Source: Neocallimastix lanati (nom. inval.) (lineage: Eukaryota > Neocallimastigomycota > Neocallimastigomycetes > Neocallimastigales > Neocallimastigaceae). From it: 64,000 nt of DNA. The position numbers and the translations under genes were made by a program. The notes beneath the pieces were generated by a model, which had not been told where the DNA came from, ran no database searches, and saw only the letters and a list, made by a program, of their open reading frames with translations. The stretch is taken from the NCBI GenBank assembly GCA_016946835.1, contig JACVTC010000200.1, forward strand, positions 62,001 through 126,000. Reading direction: 5' to 3'. Below, piece after piece: positions 34,179 to 44,879 of the stretch (its first letter is position 1; each line of letters starts with the position of its first letter).

Positions 34179-34518
34179 CAGCTTATATACTTTATAGCTG
34201 ACTTAATTTTATTTAATTTATTATAAATTACATGGCTGACCTTTTAAATAATTTATTGATATTCAGCTCATGTCTTTGATAGCTGACTTTTTATTCAGCT
34301 TATGAATTAAATAGCTGACTTAATAATTGTGCTCAGCCTATGTATTTGATGGCTGACTTTTTATTTTTATTCAGCTTATAAATTAAATAGCTGACTTTAT
34401 TAAGTTATAGTACTCAGCTTATACTTTTGATAGCTGACATCTTATCTTCTTATTCAGCTTATAGCTTAAATAGCTGACTCTATTGATTATAGTATTCAAC
34501 TTATATTTTTGATAGCTG
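34179..34518 (-). repeat. array of eight bulged hairpins in the copia C leader, with covariation
   Basis: Complete units of 22 nt at 34179-34200, 34264-34285, 34296-34317, 34334-34355, 34372-34393, 34414-34435, 34455-34476 and 34497-34518, plus half units near 34236 and 34543. The minus-strand pattern is CAGCY-AT-(loop)-AT-A-RGYTG. In unit 34334 both sides change together (CAGCC with GGCTG). Unit 34497 keeps pairing through G-U (CAGCU with AGUUG). Unit 34264 has G instead of A as the bulge. This argues that the RNA fold is what is kept. Confidence 0.88.
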
Positions 34519-34860
34519 ACTCTTTTTTTTTTATCTTTTATTCAGCTTATAAGTTTTTGATTTTACTGTCAATTTCTATTTAAATTTTTAAAACTATAAT
34601 TTAATTTTATTTTTGATTAATCGGCTCCTTATATTATCTTATTATTTTAATAACTCGTATGAAATTATTTTTTAATGTTTTTGTTTAGAATTGGATATTT
34701 TGTTGAATTATTATTATTTTATATATTATTATTAATTTTATTTTATTGATTATTATTTAAAATAAATGAAAAAAAATAAATTAGTATGAATTTATATTTA
34801 TTTGTCTTAAATAAGTATATATATTACTGTAGCTATTAATACTTAACTTTCATTCTATCT

Positions 34861-34888
34861 CAATCGGTTGAGATTGAGACTCTTAATC
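34861..34888 (-). promoter_or_regulatory. primer-binding site of copia C
   Basis: On the minus strand GATTAAGAGTCTC follows the 5' LTR and continues AATCTCAACCGATTG. It is the same tRNA-Lys(CUU) 5'-half complement as in element B. Confidence 0.85.
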
Positions 34889-35174
34889 TGTTAATAAACA
34901 CACAATTAAGAGACACACAATATTAAGATAATATTATAATTATGTTTAAGTAAAGATGTTTTATATTCTTTATTATATATTAATATTTATTATTATAAAT
35001 ATATATAATTAAGTATGTATGATCTTATATATATATTAAGATTTTTTATTGTTAAAGAGATAAAAAAAATTAGGATTATTATTTAAGCACGTTTTATAGT
35101 ATTTCGAGTATTTTGTATTTGTAAAATATTGGATAATCATAGATTAAATTTTATATTAAAATATATTTTTAACA
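34889..35174 (-). repeat. 5' LTR of copia C
   Basis: 286 bp. Target duplication GTAAA follows at 35175-35179. Confidence 0.95.
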
Positions 35175-36335
35175 GTAAATATTTAAATTTTTATAAAAAA
35201 ATTCTTTTAAATATTTTGTGTTTTTTTTTTATTAATATTATCAATTAAATTGCTTTTATTATTCTAAAAAGTCTTCACTGTTTATTTAAATTATCACATT
35301 AAATTGATAAAATTTATAACATGTTTTATGGATTTATACTTTAATATTTATAATAGTCACAACATTTTATTTTGAAAACTTTTGAAATTTATATTTATTT
35401 TCTTCCTTTAATAATATTAATTTTTATAAAAAAAATGATAATTCTCTTTTTTATTAGTATTACCTATTAAAAATATTTTTTTATTCGTTAAACTAAATAA
35501 ATAAAATTAGTACTTGAATAAATACTTTTAAAAAATCTATATCTGATAACTCTTTAAAATCTTATTTATAAATAAATTTATATAAATTAATTTTTCTTAT
35601 CTTTAAATAAATAATATATTTTTCTTATCTTATATATATTTTGTACTTGGATAATTTATAAAATTTAAATACTATTTTTAAAATATTTATATATTTTTAT
35701 ATGTATATAAAATGTATATAGAAAATATAACTTTACTAAAAATATATTATAAAATATTAAAAATAAAAATTTCTTTAATGTTATAATAGAAACTTAAATA
35801 TAAATTTATATGTAAATTTATAATAAATTTTAAATATTTTATATTTAAAATAAAATTATGCCTTTCCCATATACTATAAAAATTGATATAATTTAAGTTT
35901 GTTTTCAAAATATTAATATAAATTATTTATCACAATAATAGTATTCATAATATTGAGATATAATTTTATAATTATTTAAATATGAAAAGTATTATATTAA
36001 ATATTTAAAATGCTAAATTAAAATTATTTTAAAAAATAATAACTTTTTCTCATGTAATATATATTTATTATTTTTTTACATATTAAAAATGATATTTATA
36101 AATTATTTAAAATTTTTATAAAAAAGTATTAAATAAATATGAGAAATCAGTAATAATAATTATAATTCAATAGTTTTCTAAATTTAAATAAAAATAAATT
36201 ATAAGTATATATGAGACATAACTATAAATAATTTGGATGATACTATTACATATACAAAAATTATTTAAATTTTATCAATTTTCAAAATTATTTTGTATTT
36301 GATTTTAATTTTATTACAAATATTTGTACTTTTAT
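35175..36335. other. AT-rich intergenic region upstream of the acyltransferase gene
   Basis: No gene, repeat or RNA recognised. It should hold the promoter of the gene at 36336. Confidence 0.4.
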
Positions 36336-37622
36336 ATGGATTTAATTAGTAATACTACAGTTCAAAAAATTAGAGTATATGATGATTTCTACTCAAATAA
36401 TGAAAATATATCTAGAACTCAGGAGGATCGAAATCAAATACAAATAAATATTTCAAATTTAACTCCTAATATTCTGACTTCTATTACTACTGGGAGTGAA
36501 GCTACCCTCAATGAAAGTCTTCCATCTCTTCAACCTAAAAAAAGAAAACGTTTATACTGGGCTGATTGTGCTCGTATCTTCTCTATGTTTGGAATTATTT
36601 TATTACATAGTGCGGGTTATGGATGTGAAAAAATCCTCCTCAAACGAAAGGACTCAAATGTAATGATCATTTGTTTCTATAATTGTATGACACGTTTCGG
36701 CGTTCCAATGTTCGTCTTACTTTCAGGAACATTTATTCTTGACCCATCCAAGACTTTTTCATTCAAAAAATTGTATAGACATAATATTTTGAGATTAGCA
36801 ACAGCATTTGCTTTTTGGTCATCAATCAATGCATTAATTAATATTTTTCTTTATAAAAAGAACAAAGCGTCTGAATTCTTAAAATTATTTGTAGTTGGTG
36901 AAGAGTATCTTTGGTTCATATTTATGATTATTGGTTGTTATCTTATTTCACCTTTTTTGCGCCTTTTTTCTAATGACGTTACCCTTGCCAGATATTTTTT
37001 AGGACTTTGTGTTTTTTGGGGATCGTTAATTCCAACGCTTAAAAATATTTTTAGTTCTTGTCAATGGAAGGAAGCTCAAGACGAGTTAAACATATGGACT
37101 AGTCGTTGGCATTATCATTTCACTTTGGAATTTGTAGGGTATTTTGTTGCTGGTTATCATATTGTCTATCATGTCAATATTAAATCATTAAAAATTCGAG
37201 TTCTACTCTATGTATTAGGATTGTCTGATGTTTTTCTTATTTTTTATATGACCTATAATTTGGAAATGAAAACTGGACGTTATTCTAAAGATTTTCGTGA
37301 TAGTTATACTTTAACAGTAGCATTCTATACAGTAATACTTTTTATTTTTTTTAAACATGAAATTGGACAAATTAATTTTTCAGAAAGGGCCATAAGAATA
37401 ATTTCAAAATTGTCGTCTTTAACTTTCGGCATGTATCTCTCTCATATGATTCTGAAAGGTTTATTATCGAGATATGCCCACATAAAACAAGAAGAATTTT
37501 TAGGTATAAAATTTAGTTCAACTATCGGCTGTCCCATTTTTTGGATTGTTATATCTGGAAGTAGTTTACTCGTAAGTTATCTCTTATCTATTATACCAAT
37601 TTTAAAAAATTATGTAGTGTAA
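36336..37622 (+). CDS. membrane acyltransferase (acyltransferase-3 family), probable polysaccharide O-acetyltransferase
   Basis: 428 residues from the ATG at 36336; an in-frame TTG at 36324 is a less likely start. About 70 hydrophilic residues precede YWADCARIFSMFGIILLHSAGYG, whose His lies in the first membrane segment as in the acyltransferase-3 family (WecH/OafA-like). FGVPMFVLLSGTFIL is a second family signature. The rest is a series of hydrophobic segments, about ten in all, ending in ISKLSSLTFGMYLSHMILKG. These enzymes move acyl groups, usually acetyl, across a membrane onto sugars. The gene stands between copia C and a small GT2 on the same strand, which fits a role in modifying a glycan. 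The bacterial-like character suggests transfer. The substrate cannot be told from the sequence. Confidence 0.9.
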   Translation: MDLISNTTVQKIRVYDDFYSNNENISRTQEDRNQIQINISNLTPNILTSITTGSEATLNESLPSLQPKKRKRLYWADCARIFSMFGIILLHSAGYGCEKILLKRKDSNVMIICFYNCMTRFGVPMFVLLSGTFILDPSKTFSFKKLYRHNILRLATAFAFWSSINALINIFLYKKNKASEFLKLFVVGEEYLWFIFMIIGCYLISPFLRLFSNDVTLARYFLGLCVFWGSLIPTLKNIFSSCQWKEAQDELNIWTSRWHYHFTLEFVGYFVAGYHIVYHVNIKSLKIRVLLYVLGLSDVFLIFYMTYNLEMKTGRYSKDFRDSYTLTVAFYTVILFIFFKHEIGQINFSERAIRIISKLSSLTFGMYLSHMILKGLLSRYAHIKQEEFLGIKFSSTIGCPIFWIVISGSSLLVSYLLSIIPILKNYVV

Positions 37623-38532
37623 AAAAATTGAATTTATTATATTAAATAATATAGAATTTATTTTAAGAATAGAAAAATTTTATGGATTTTTATATATAAT
37701 TTATTGATTATTAATCTTTATATTATAAATATTATAGAAAAATAATATTTATTATAATAGAAATTAAATTTTATTAAGTTTTTAAACTATTTTTTTATTT
37801 TTCTTCTATTTGAAATTTTATTTTACGTTATTTTTATTTTAATGTTTATATTTGTATTTTAAATGAATAAACAAATTTTAAAAATATATATTTTAACTAA
37901 AAGTTATTTTTTGTAGTTTAAAATTAAAATTTTATAATGAAAAATATTAAAACAAATTTTTAAAATTGAAATAATAAAATTTATATTTTTTTTGTAATTT
38001 TAAAAAATTTTATTGTAATAAAAGTTAATATATAAAGTTATCAATTTAAAATATTTTTTAAAACAAAAATTGAAAATAAATAATTATTATTTAATATAAA
38101 AATTTAAAATTATTTTTCATTATAAAAAATAAATTTGTATTAAACATGAAAAAATTATATTTAAAAATTATTTTTAAAAATTTAAAATATTAAACAAATA
38201 TGAAAATAATTAAAATTAAATTTAATAAATTTTATTTTGAAAAAATTTATATTTTAAAATTATTTAAATGTTCATTAGTTATATGAGGTATTTAAAATTA
38301 AATATATATATATATTTTTTTAAAAAATTAAATTTTAATAAAATATATTTTATTAATTAAAATTATTTAATTTTAAATATTTTATAATTATATTAAATAT
38401 TGTTAGTATTATTTATACAAAATATTTTAAAAAATTACTTTAATGCTAACTATACATGATGTAAAAAAATAAATAATAAAATTTTAATTTAATATAAATA
38501 TAAATAAATTATCTTTTTTTTTTAATTACAGT
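37623..38532. other. AT-rich intergenic region ending in a splice-acceptor-like sequence
   Basis: No gene recognised. The last bases before the GT2 start codon are a T-rich run followed by AATTACAG (to 38530), exactly like a 3' splice site. The gene at 38533 may therefore have a 5'-UTR intron or an upstream exon that I could not place. Confidence 0.4.
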
Positions 38533-39357
38533 ATGAAAAAAATGAAATTGATTATAAATGTTTTTTTTTATATTTATATTTACTTTGAAATATTTTTTAA
38601 AAATATAAATACATTACCATTATCTATTGTAGTTCCAGTATTTAATACAAGTCCTTATTTAAATCGCTCTATTAATTCTATTTTGGATCAAACTTTCAAA
38701 GATTTTGAATTAATCCTTGTTGATGATGCATCAACAGATAATTCTTTGGAAATATTAGTAAATTATAGTAAAATAGATAATAGAATTAAAACCATTCATT
38801 TTGAAATAAATAAAGGGGTCAGTGCTGCGAGAAATTCAGGTATAGATATAGCTAAAGGTGAATTTATAGGATTTGTTGATAGTGATGACTTTATTGATAA
38901 AAGATTTTATGAAAATTTACTTAAAAATTCAAAAGATTATGATGTTATAGAAGGAAATTTTATCGCTGGTACCAATATCTCGGAAAGTTATAAAAAATTA
39001 AATTTACGTTTTCATTGTTCAATTTTTGATTCAATATGGAGAAGAGATTTTCTAAATAAATATAATCTTAGATATGATGAATCAATGAGAAATGGAAGTG
39101 ATAAAAAATTTAGAATGGAGGTCTATCAATATAAACCAAGAATTTTGGTGTCTCCGGATGAAGGAATTTATTATTATTATAAGAGAAGAGTAGGCTCTCT
39201 TTCAAATTTTAGTGAAATACAATTGAAATATTTAAATAAGGAAGCTTTTAAGGAAATCAGAAATAAGAAAAGAAATAAAAATAAACATAAAAAATTAATT
39301 AAAAGAGAGAAAATTAAAAAAAAAAAAAATTTAAAAAATGAAGAAAATAATAATTAA
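38533..39357 (+). CDS. small GT2-family glycosyltransferase with hydrophobic N-terminus and Lys-rich tail
   Basis: 274 residues. Residues about 5-28 are hydrophobic (INVFFYIYIYFEIFF), a signal anchor or signal peptide. The GT-A domain follows: SIVVPVFNTSPYL from about 31, VDDASTDNS, GVSAARNSGI and the metal-binding DSDD in FVDSDD. A downstream segment with DSIWRRDFL and KKFRMEVYQ is typical of bacterial-like GT2 enzymes. The last ~45 residues are a Lys/Arg/Asn-rich tail that may be an extension or drift at the 3' end. The gene is shorter than most two-part GT2 proteins. It is on the same strand as the acyltransferase, 910 bp away. Substrate unknown. Confidence 0.88.
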   Translation: MKKMKLIINVFFYIYIYFEIFFKNINTLPLSIVVPVFNTSPYLNRSINSILDQTFKDFELILVDDASTDNSLEILVNYSKIDNRIKTIHFEINKGVSAARNSGIDIAKGEFIGFVDSDDFIDKRFYENLLKNSKDYDVIEGNFIAGTNISESYKKLNLRFHCSIFDSIWRRDFLNKYNLRYDESMRNGSDKKFRMEVYQYKPRILVSPDEGIYYYYKRRVGSLSNFSEIQLKYLNKEAFKEIRNKKRNKNKHKKLIKREKIKKKKNLKNEENNN

Positions 39358-39717
39358 TTTATTTAAAAAATTTAGAAAATTAATTAAATAATTTATTATA
39401 ATTATAAAGTTAAAAATTAAATAGTAATGATATATGAATATTTCAGTTTTTAAATTTTATATGATTATTAATTTTAATTAAATTATTTTACTTAAGGTTA
39501 AAATTAAATAAAATAATAAATAAGAAATATTTGAAATTAAGAATTAAGAATTAATATTTTATTTCTTTATAATTTTACTTTGTATATGTATGATTTAAAT
39601 ATATATTATTGATAGAATTATTATTTTAATTAATACTTATTTTATTTTTATGATTTTATAAATATATTTAATATAAATATATTCGGAATATTAATATAAA
39701 TTTTATTATATATATTC
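39358..39717. other. AT-rich intergenic region up to the inverted-repeat junction
   Basis: No gene recognised. It is unique sequence with no counterpart at the mirror position inside 19333, so it marks the inner limit of the right arm. Confidence 0.5.
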
Positions 39718-40220
39718 TATTAAACACCAAAAACAAATATTGAGAAAATTAGATATATTTTTAGAATAACATTTTATATATAATACTTAATATTTAATTT
39801 TATTTATCTTTTTATTTTTAATAATTATAAAAGTTTATTTATTATTTATCAAAATTACATTTTATTTCTTTTATTATTTTATTTAAATATAATAATATTC
39901 TGATTGAGTAAACTATATTAAAGTCATTATTACATATTTATTTTTTATATTCTAAAATTCCTCATAAAATATGACTTTCGTTAAACGTCATATTTTTTAT
40001 TTATATTATTTTAATTAAAATATATTTCATCAATTTTGGTTAATAAAGATTTTCTGAATATATCCATTAATGTTCCATTTAAATACTTTGTAAACCCATC
40101 AGAGAAAATGTTTTCTGATTTTGTATATTTAAGTTAGATTTTATTTTATTTGACTATTTCTCTTATGCAATGAACCCTAATATCTATGTGTTTAGTTTTT
40201 GGGTTAATAGTTTGATTTTA
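39718..40220 (-). mobile_element. 3' stump of an A-type copia element with chimeric LTR (right copy)
   Basis: Mirror of 18833-19332. From 40220 to 39787 it is the same old-type stump as on the left (RNase H tail, weak polypurine tract, diverged LTR). From 39786 to 39718 the LTR switches to the canonical young A-type sequence, identical to 4037-4109 as far as I can compare, instead of the diverged version at 19267-19332. It is thus a hybrid LTR and forms the inner junction of the right arm. Confidence 0.88.
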
Positions 40221-41131
40221 GAATTGTAAAGGGTTAAATATTTAAAAAAACAAAAATATCAATGGATTTAAAATTATATGAAATTTATATATTATTTAAT
40301 AATTTTTTCTATATAATAAAACATAATTAAAGTAACAAATTCTTTCTATATGTAATAATGAAAGTGATAAATTAATTTTAAAATTTTTAATAATTGTTTT
40401 ATAATTAAATAAATATTTATAAATTTAATATAAATAATTTTACGCAAATTATGTTAATAAAATGATTATTAAAATAATTACATTATTTTGAATTAATTTA
40501 TTATTCAATCGATATAATTCACATATTGTTTATTACAAATTTTATTTATAATATCTTTTTATCTTAATAAATTTTTTTAATTTTTTTTTATATTTAATAA
40601 GTTAAAATAAATTAAATTATTTAATATATTAGCAATTTATTTTAAAATTAATTTTTATAAAATATATTTAATAATATATTTTATAATTGAAAAAAATACA
40701 ATTGAAAAAAAATTATAATATTATATAGTGAGAAATATTTAAACTTTTATTGCAAATATATTCATTATATAATTAAAAACATTTAATAAAATATACTCAA
40801 TTTAATAATAAAAACGAATATATGATAAAATTATAAAAAAATATAAAATAAATTTAATATAAATTTTAAAAATATTTTTATAATTAAATATTTTATATAC
40901 ATTTAAAAATTCTATTATTTTTTTTAAATTTAATAATTATAATAAAATATAATAAAATTAAATTTCCGTTAATTGCATTTGATACATGTAATTTGAATTT
41001 TAAATATAAATCTCCTAAATTAATAAATTTTTATTTATTATTTACTAACATTAATATTAATATTTTTTATTTATCTATTAAATATTGTGTAGATCCGTAT
41101 TACTATATTTATCATTTATAACAAATAAAAA
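40221..41131. other. AT-rich upstream region of the right GT2-GT4 copy
   Basis: Mirror of 17922-18832. No gene recognised. Likely holds the promoter. Confidence 0.4.
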
Positions 41132-43900
41132 ATGAATTGGATATTTAGCATAAATTTATTTTTATTAAACGCTATATTAGTTTCCGCAATTATTTATAAT
41201 GAAAATAATATAAATTGTCCTTATATTAATTTATTATATTCAGATACTTGTGAATACAAAGACGTTATATATTCGTAAGTATTTTAAAGATATATGAAAA
41301 AAAAAAATTAATTTATAAAATGTTAATATATAATATTTTTTTTATAAAAACTATTATAAGAAAACTTAATTTTGTAAATGGTAAGAAAGAAAGTTTGTTA
41401 AATCTAATAATTTTCTATTCATAAAAATTAAAATAAAATATCTAAAAATTATAATTTTTATATTTATTATATATATATTCTATAAATTAAAGATTTAAAT
41501 AAAAAAAACATTAGAAATAAAATAGAAATAAAGATAGAAGATAAAGTAGAAGAGAATACGGAATTCAAATTAAACAGATTTATTTCTGATATTACTGAAG
41601 AATTGAATTTCGCAAATGAGAACCGAAATGAAGAAGTGAAAAGAAATACGTTTTATCTTGTAGTTGATTATATAAAAGAAATAATTGAAAAAGTAAATTC
41701 AAAGCAAGCATATGAATTGTTAAACTTGCTACACAGATATGAAAAAAATAGTATAGAAAAATATGATATGTTTAATATATATAGAAATGTGGGAGCTGAT
41801 CTGTATAATACTTTATATTCTGGTAGAAATATACTCTCTATTATTATTCCTGTATATAATAGAGAATCATATCTTGAAAAATGCCTTAATTCTATTTTAG
41901 CCCAATCAATAAAAAATTTAGAAATCATTTGTATAGATGACGGATCTACAGATAACAGCCTTGAGGTACTTAATCACTATTCGTCCCAGTATCCATTTAT
42001 AAAAGTGATTACACAAGAAAATAAAGGATCTGGTATTGCTCGAAATAAGGCTCTTGACATGGCTTCAGGTGAATTCATCACTTTTATGGACAGTGACGAT
42101 TATTTTTATTATTCTAGCTACATATTTGATTGCCTAGATTATTTATTAAAAGAAAATGATGTCGATATTGTAGTTACTCCTTGCATTCGAGAACGTAAAG
42201 GAAGATTAAAATATGATACTATTGAAAGAATTGGAAAATTTTCAGGTCTTGAGGCTACTCAGATATATTTATCAAGAGGCTTTGGTACACATGCTTCCTG
42301 GGCTAAATTCTATAGGAAAAAAGTACTTGATAATGCCAGATTTATTGAATTTGGCTTCAGCCAGGATGTTATATTTTGTGTAAATGCTTTTAGTGTTGCT
42401 AGTAACGTGGCAACTCTTAAATATTATGGATATGTATATTTTAATGATAATATTTCTTCTTATCGCCCAAAGGAAATTACAACAGATCATATGCTATCTT
42501 CATTCAGGCTTCTTTTGGAAATTATTCATTGGAAGTATAAAAATGAATTAAGAGGAAATATAAATCTTTATCATTTCATTAGGATATGGAATTCAGAACA
42601 TGGAAAAAGAATTACTAACTATATTAATAAAGAAAGAGAAAGTGAATCTATACGACTTTTCTTCAGTAAAATACCTCATGTAATTCCTACTTTATTAAAT
42701 TTAATTGAATCTAATTATATTAAGTCATATATAAACTTAATAATGAAGCAGCCAATTCAAAATGTTGAACCAGTCAATTATAGGTGGCTATTTCATTACA
42801 TTGTCGGGATAGATGCTGCTTTTGAACATGAACTGAATTTGACTAATAGTAAAAAATTAATCATAATTTATGCTTCACATTTGGGAGAAGGAGATCCAGA
42901 GAGGGTCGCTTCTCTTCTAAGCTTTGCTTTGCATGAACTTGGGTATCAAGTAATTTTTATGTTAGATAATATCAAAAAAGTGAACAACGACTATTGTGGT
43001 ATTATATATAGAGGAAATATTAAATCTGAATTTGTTCGTTTACAACTAAAAAAATCTGAATTTATATTTGACTTTCATTATAAAAAAACTGATCAAGAGT
43101 ATCCGTTTGTGAAATATTGCATCGATAATTATAGCTACAAATATATTCCAACAATACATAATACAAGAACATCTAATATGTATTTTAATGTCATTCGAAA
43201 TTATCTTGGTAAAAAAACTAAGGATGAATTATATAAGATACTATGTGTTTCTGAATCTGTAAAGAAAAAATTTATAAATCTTTACGGAAATTCCAAAAAT
43301 ATTATAACTCTTCATAACTTTGTTGATATAAAAAAAATTGAAGAGTCAGTTTTTATTGATAAAGGTATTGAACTTGAAGGATATTATCTTTTTACTGGAA
43401 ATCTAAATGAAGTTCAGCATAAAGGAATTGATCTTTTGCTAAAAGGTTTCTTAAATTCAAAAGCTATTGAGACTAATTATCTTGTTATTGCTGGAGCAGG
43501 AAAATTAAATAGGCCACTTAAGAAAAAATTGGCTAAAAATCCACTGAAAAATAAAATCATATTTCTTGGTTTTAGATCTGATATCTATGCTCTGATGTCA
43601 AAAGCTAAGTGTCTTCTCTCCCCCAGTCGTTGGGAAGGTTTCTCAATGTCATATTTGGAATCTTTGGCATGTGGTACTCCTGTAATTTCTTCTCGATTTA
43701 GTGGTGTAGAAGAAATTATCCAACATAAAAAAAATGGATATCTCTTTGATATAGGAGATTTAAAAGGCTTTATTGAAGCAATTGACTATATGGATTCTAA
43801 TGCTGAATCTATGAGAGTATCATGCAAAATGTCAGTTAGTAAATTTGGATTTGATAATTATTTGCCAAAACTTAATAAGACATTAACAAATCAAACATAA
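41132..43900 (+). CDS. double-domain glycosyltransferase GT2-GT4 with probable signal exon (right copy)
   Basis: Protein identical to the 15153-17921 copy over the whole long frame (765 codons from 41603). The proposed gene has exon 1 at 41132-41274 (hydrophobic leader, then CPYINLLYSDTCEY), an intron 41275-41514 (GTAAGT..TTAG) and exon 2 at 41515-43900. This joins in phase and gives about 842 residues. The GT2 domain lies toward the N-terminus and the GT4 domain C-terminal. As both copies have complete upstream flanks of more than 900 bp inside the arm, both may be expressed. Divalent-metal GT2 chemistry and retaining GT4 chemistry would let one protein add two different sugars. Acceptor and location are unknown; the leader, if real, points to the secretory pathway. 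Confidence 0.85.
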
Positions 43901-44879
43901 ATGTTTTATATAAAAATATTTCAGAATAATAACTTTAAGGTATTTTTTTAATTTAAAAAATTAAAAATTGTTTTTAATTACTATAATATGAAGATTTAAT
44001 TTAACTTAATTTTATAAATAATAAATATTTTCCTACGTATCTTTAAATAAAATTATTATTTCAATAACATAAAGATTTAAATATTAAAATAAAATTAAAA
44101 TTATTATAAAATTAATTATTTAATATAGAGAAAAATTATATATATAACTTTTGAATAAAATTGTGTATATTTAAATAAAATATTATTATTTTAATATATT
44201 ATATATATTAAACTAAAAATTTATATAAAACAGTTATATAAAATTATTTTATTATAAAATTAAGCGAAAAATATATGAATATATTTTTTTAAATTATATA
44301 AAAATTTTAAATATAACTCGTTTCAATATAATATTTTTATTGTTCATTAAATTTCTATATTATTAAATTAAAGCATAAAAACATATAAAAAATTCATCTT
44401 TCGATTTGAAATTACTTAGTCCATTTTATAAACATTCTTCAAAAATATTTAAAAATTAAATAATATTTGCTAATTGCTTTTTATTTGATTTTTGAAATTC
44501 TTTTCTTTACTACAAACTATATCTAATTCGCAATCGTTATATATGGAAATATCGAATTAAATATAATTAGTTTATTATTATAAATAATTTAATATAAATT
44601 TTTTTCAGGAAAAAATATTTTATTATTTTTAAAATCTCAAAAAAGTATTTTTATTCTTTTACAATAATTTTATAATATTATATAATATATTAATTATTTT
44701 ATTTATTTTCATATTATTAAATTAATGCATTTTATTAACAATAAATATGTAATTAAAAAATTAGAAAATATTTTATTAAATACTAATTAATAAAATTTAA
44801 AAGTATTTTAAAATTAAATTATTTCATTAATATTATTATATAATAATTTTTATTTCTTATAAATGTAGCTATTTCAATT
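43901..44879. other. intergenic region between two convergent genes (right arm)
   Basis: Mirror of 14174-15152. Nothing recognised beyond the expected 3' ends of both genes. Confidence 0.5.

Larger units (their letters stand above)
28230..35174 (-). mobile_element. Ty1/copia retrotransposon C, complete and young
   Basis: Two 286-bp LTRs (34889-35174 is the 5' LTR and 28230-28515 the 3' LTR on the minus strand) differ at one base that I could find. Both flanks are GTAAA (28225-28229 and 35175-35179). The primer site lies at 34888-34861, the hairpin array at 34518-34179, and the polypurine-like tract AGGGTGAA before the 3' LTR. The gag-pol frame is uninterrupted. Of the complete elements here it looks the most recently inserted and the best candidate for activity. 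Confidence 0.96.

Noticed and set aside
41603-41605. TTG as the true start of the GT2-GT4 gene
   Set aside because: Non-AUG starts are unlikely for a eukaryotic gene. The frame continues upstream to a plausible splice acceptor and an in-phase ATG-bearing exon. The same reasoning moves the starts at 11747 and 36324 to ATGs at 11783 and 36336.
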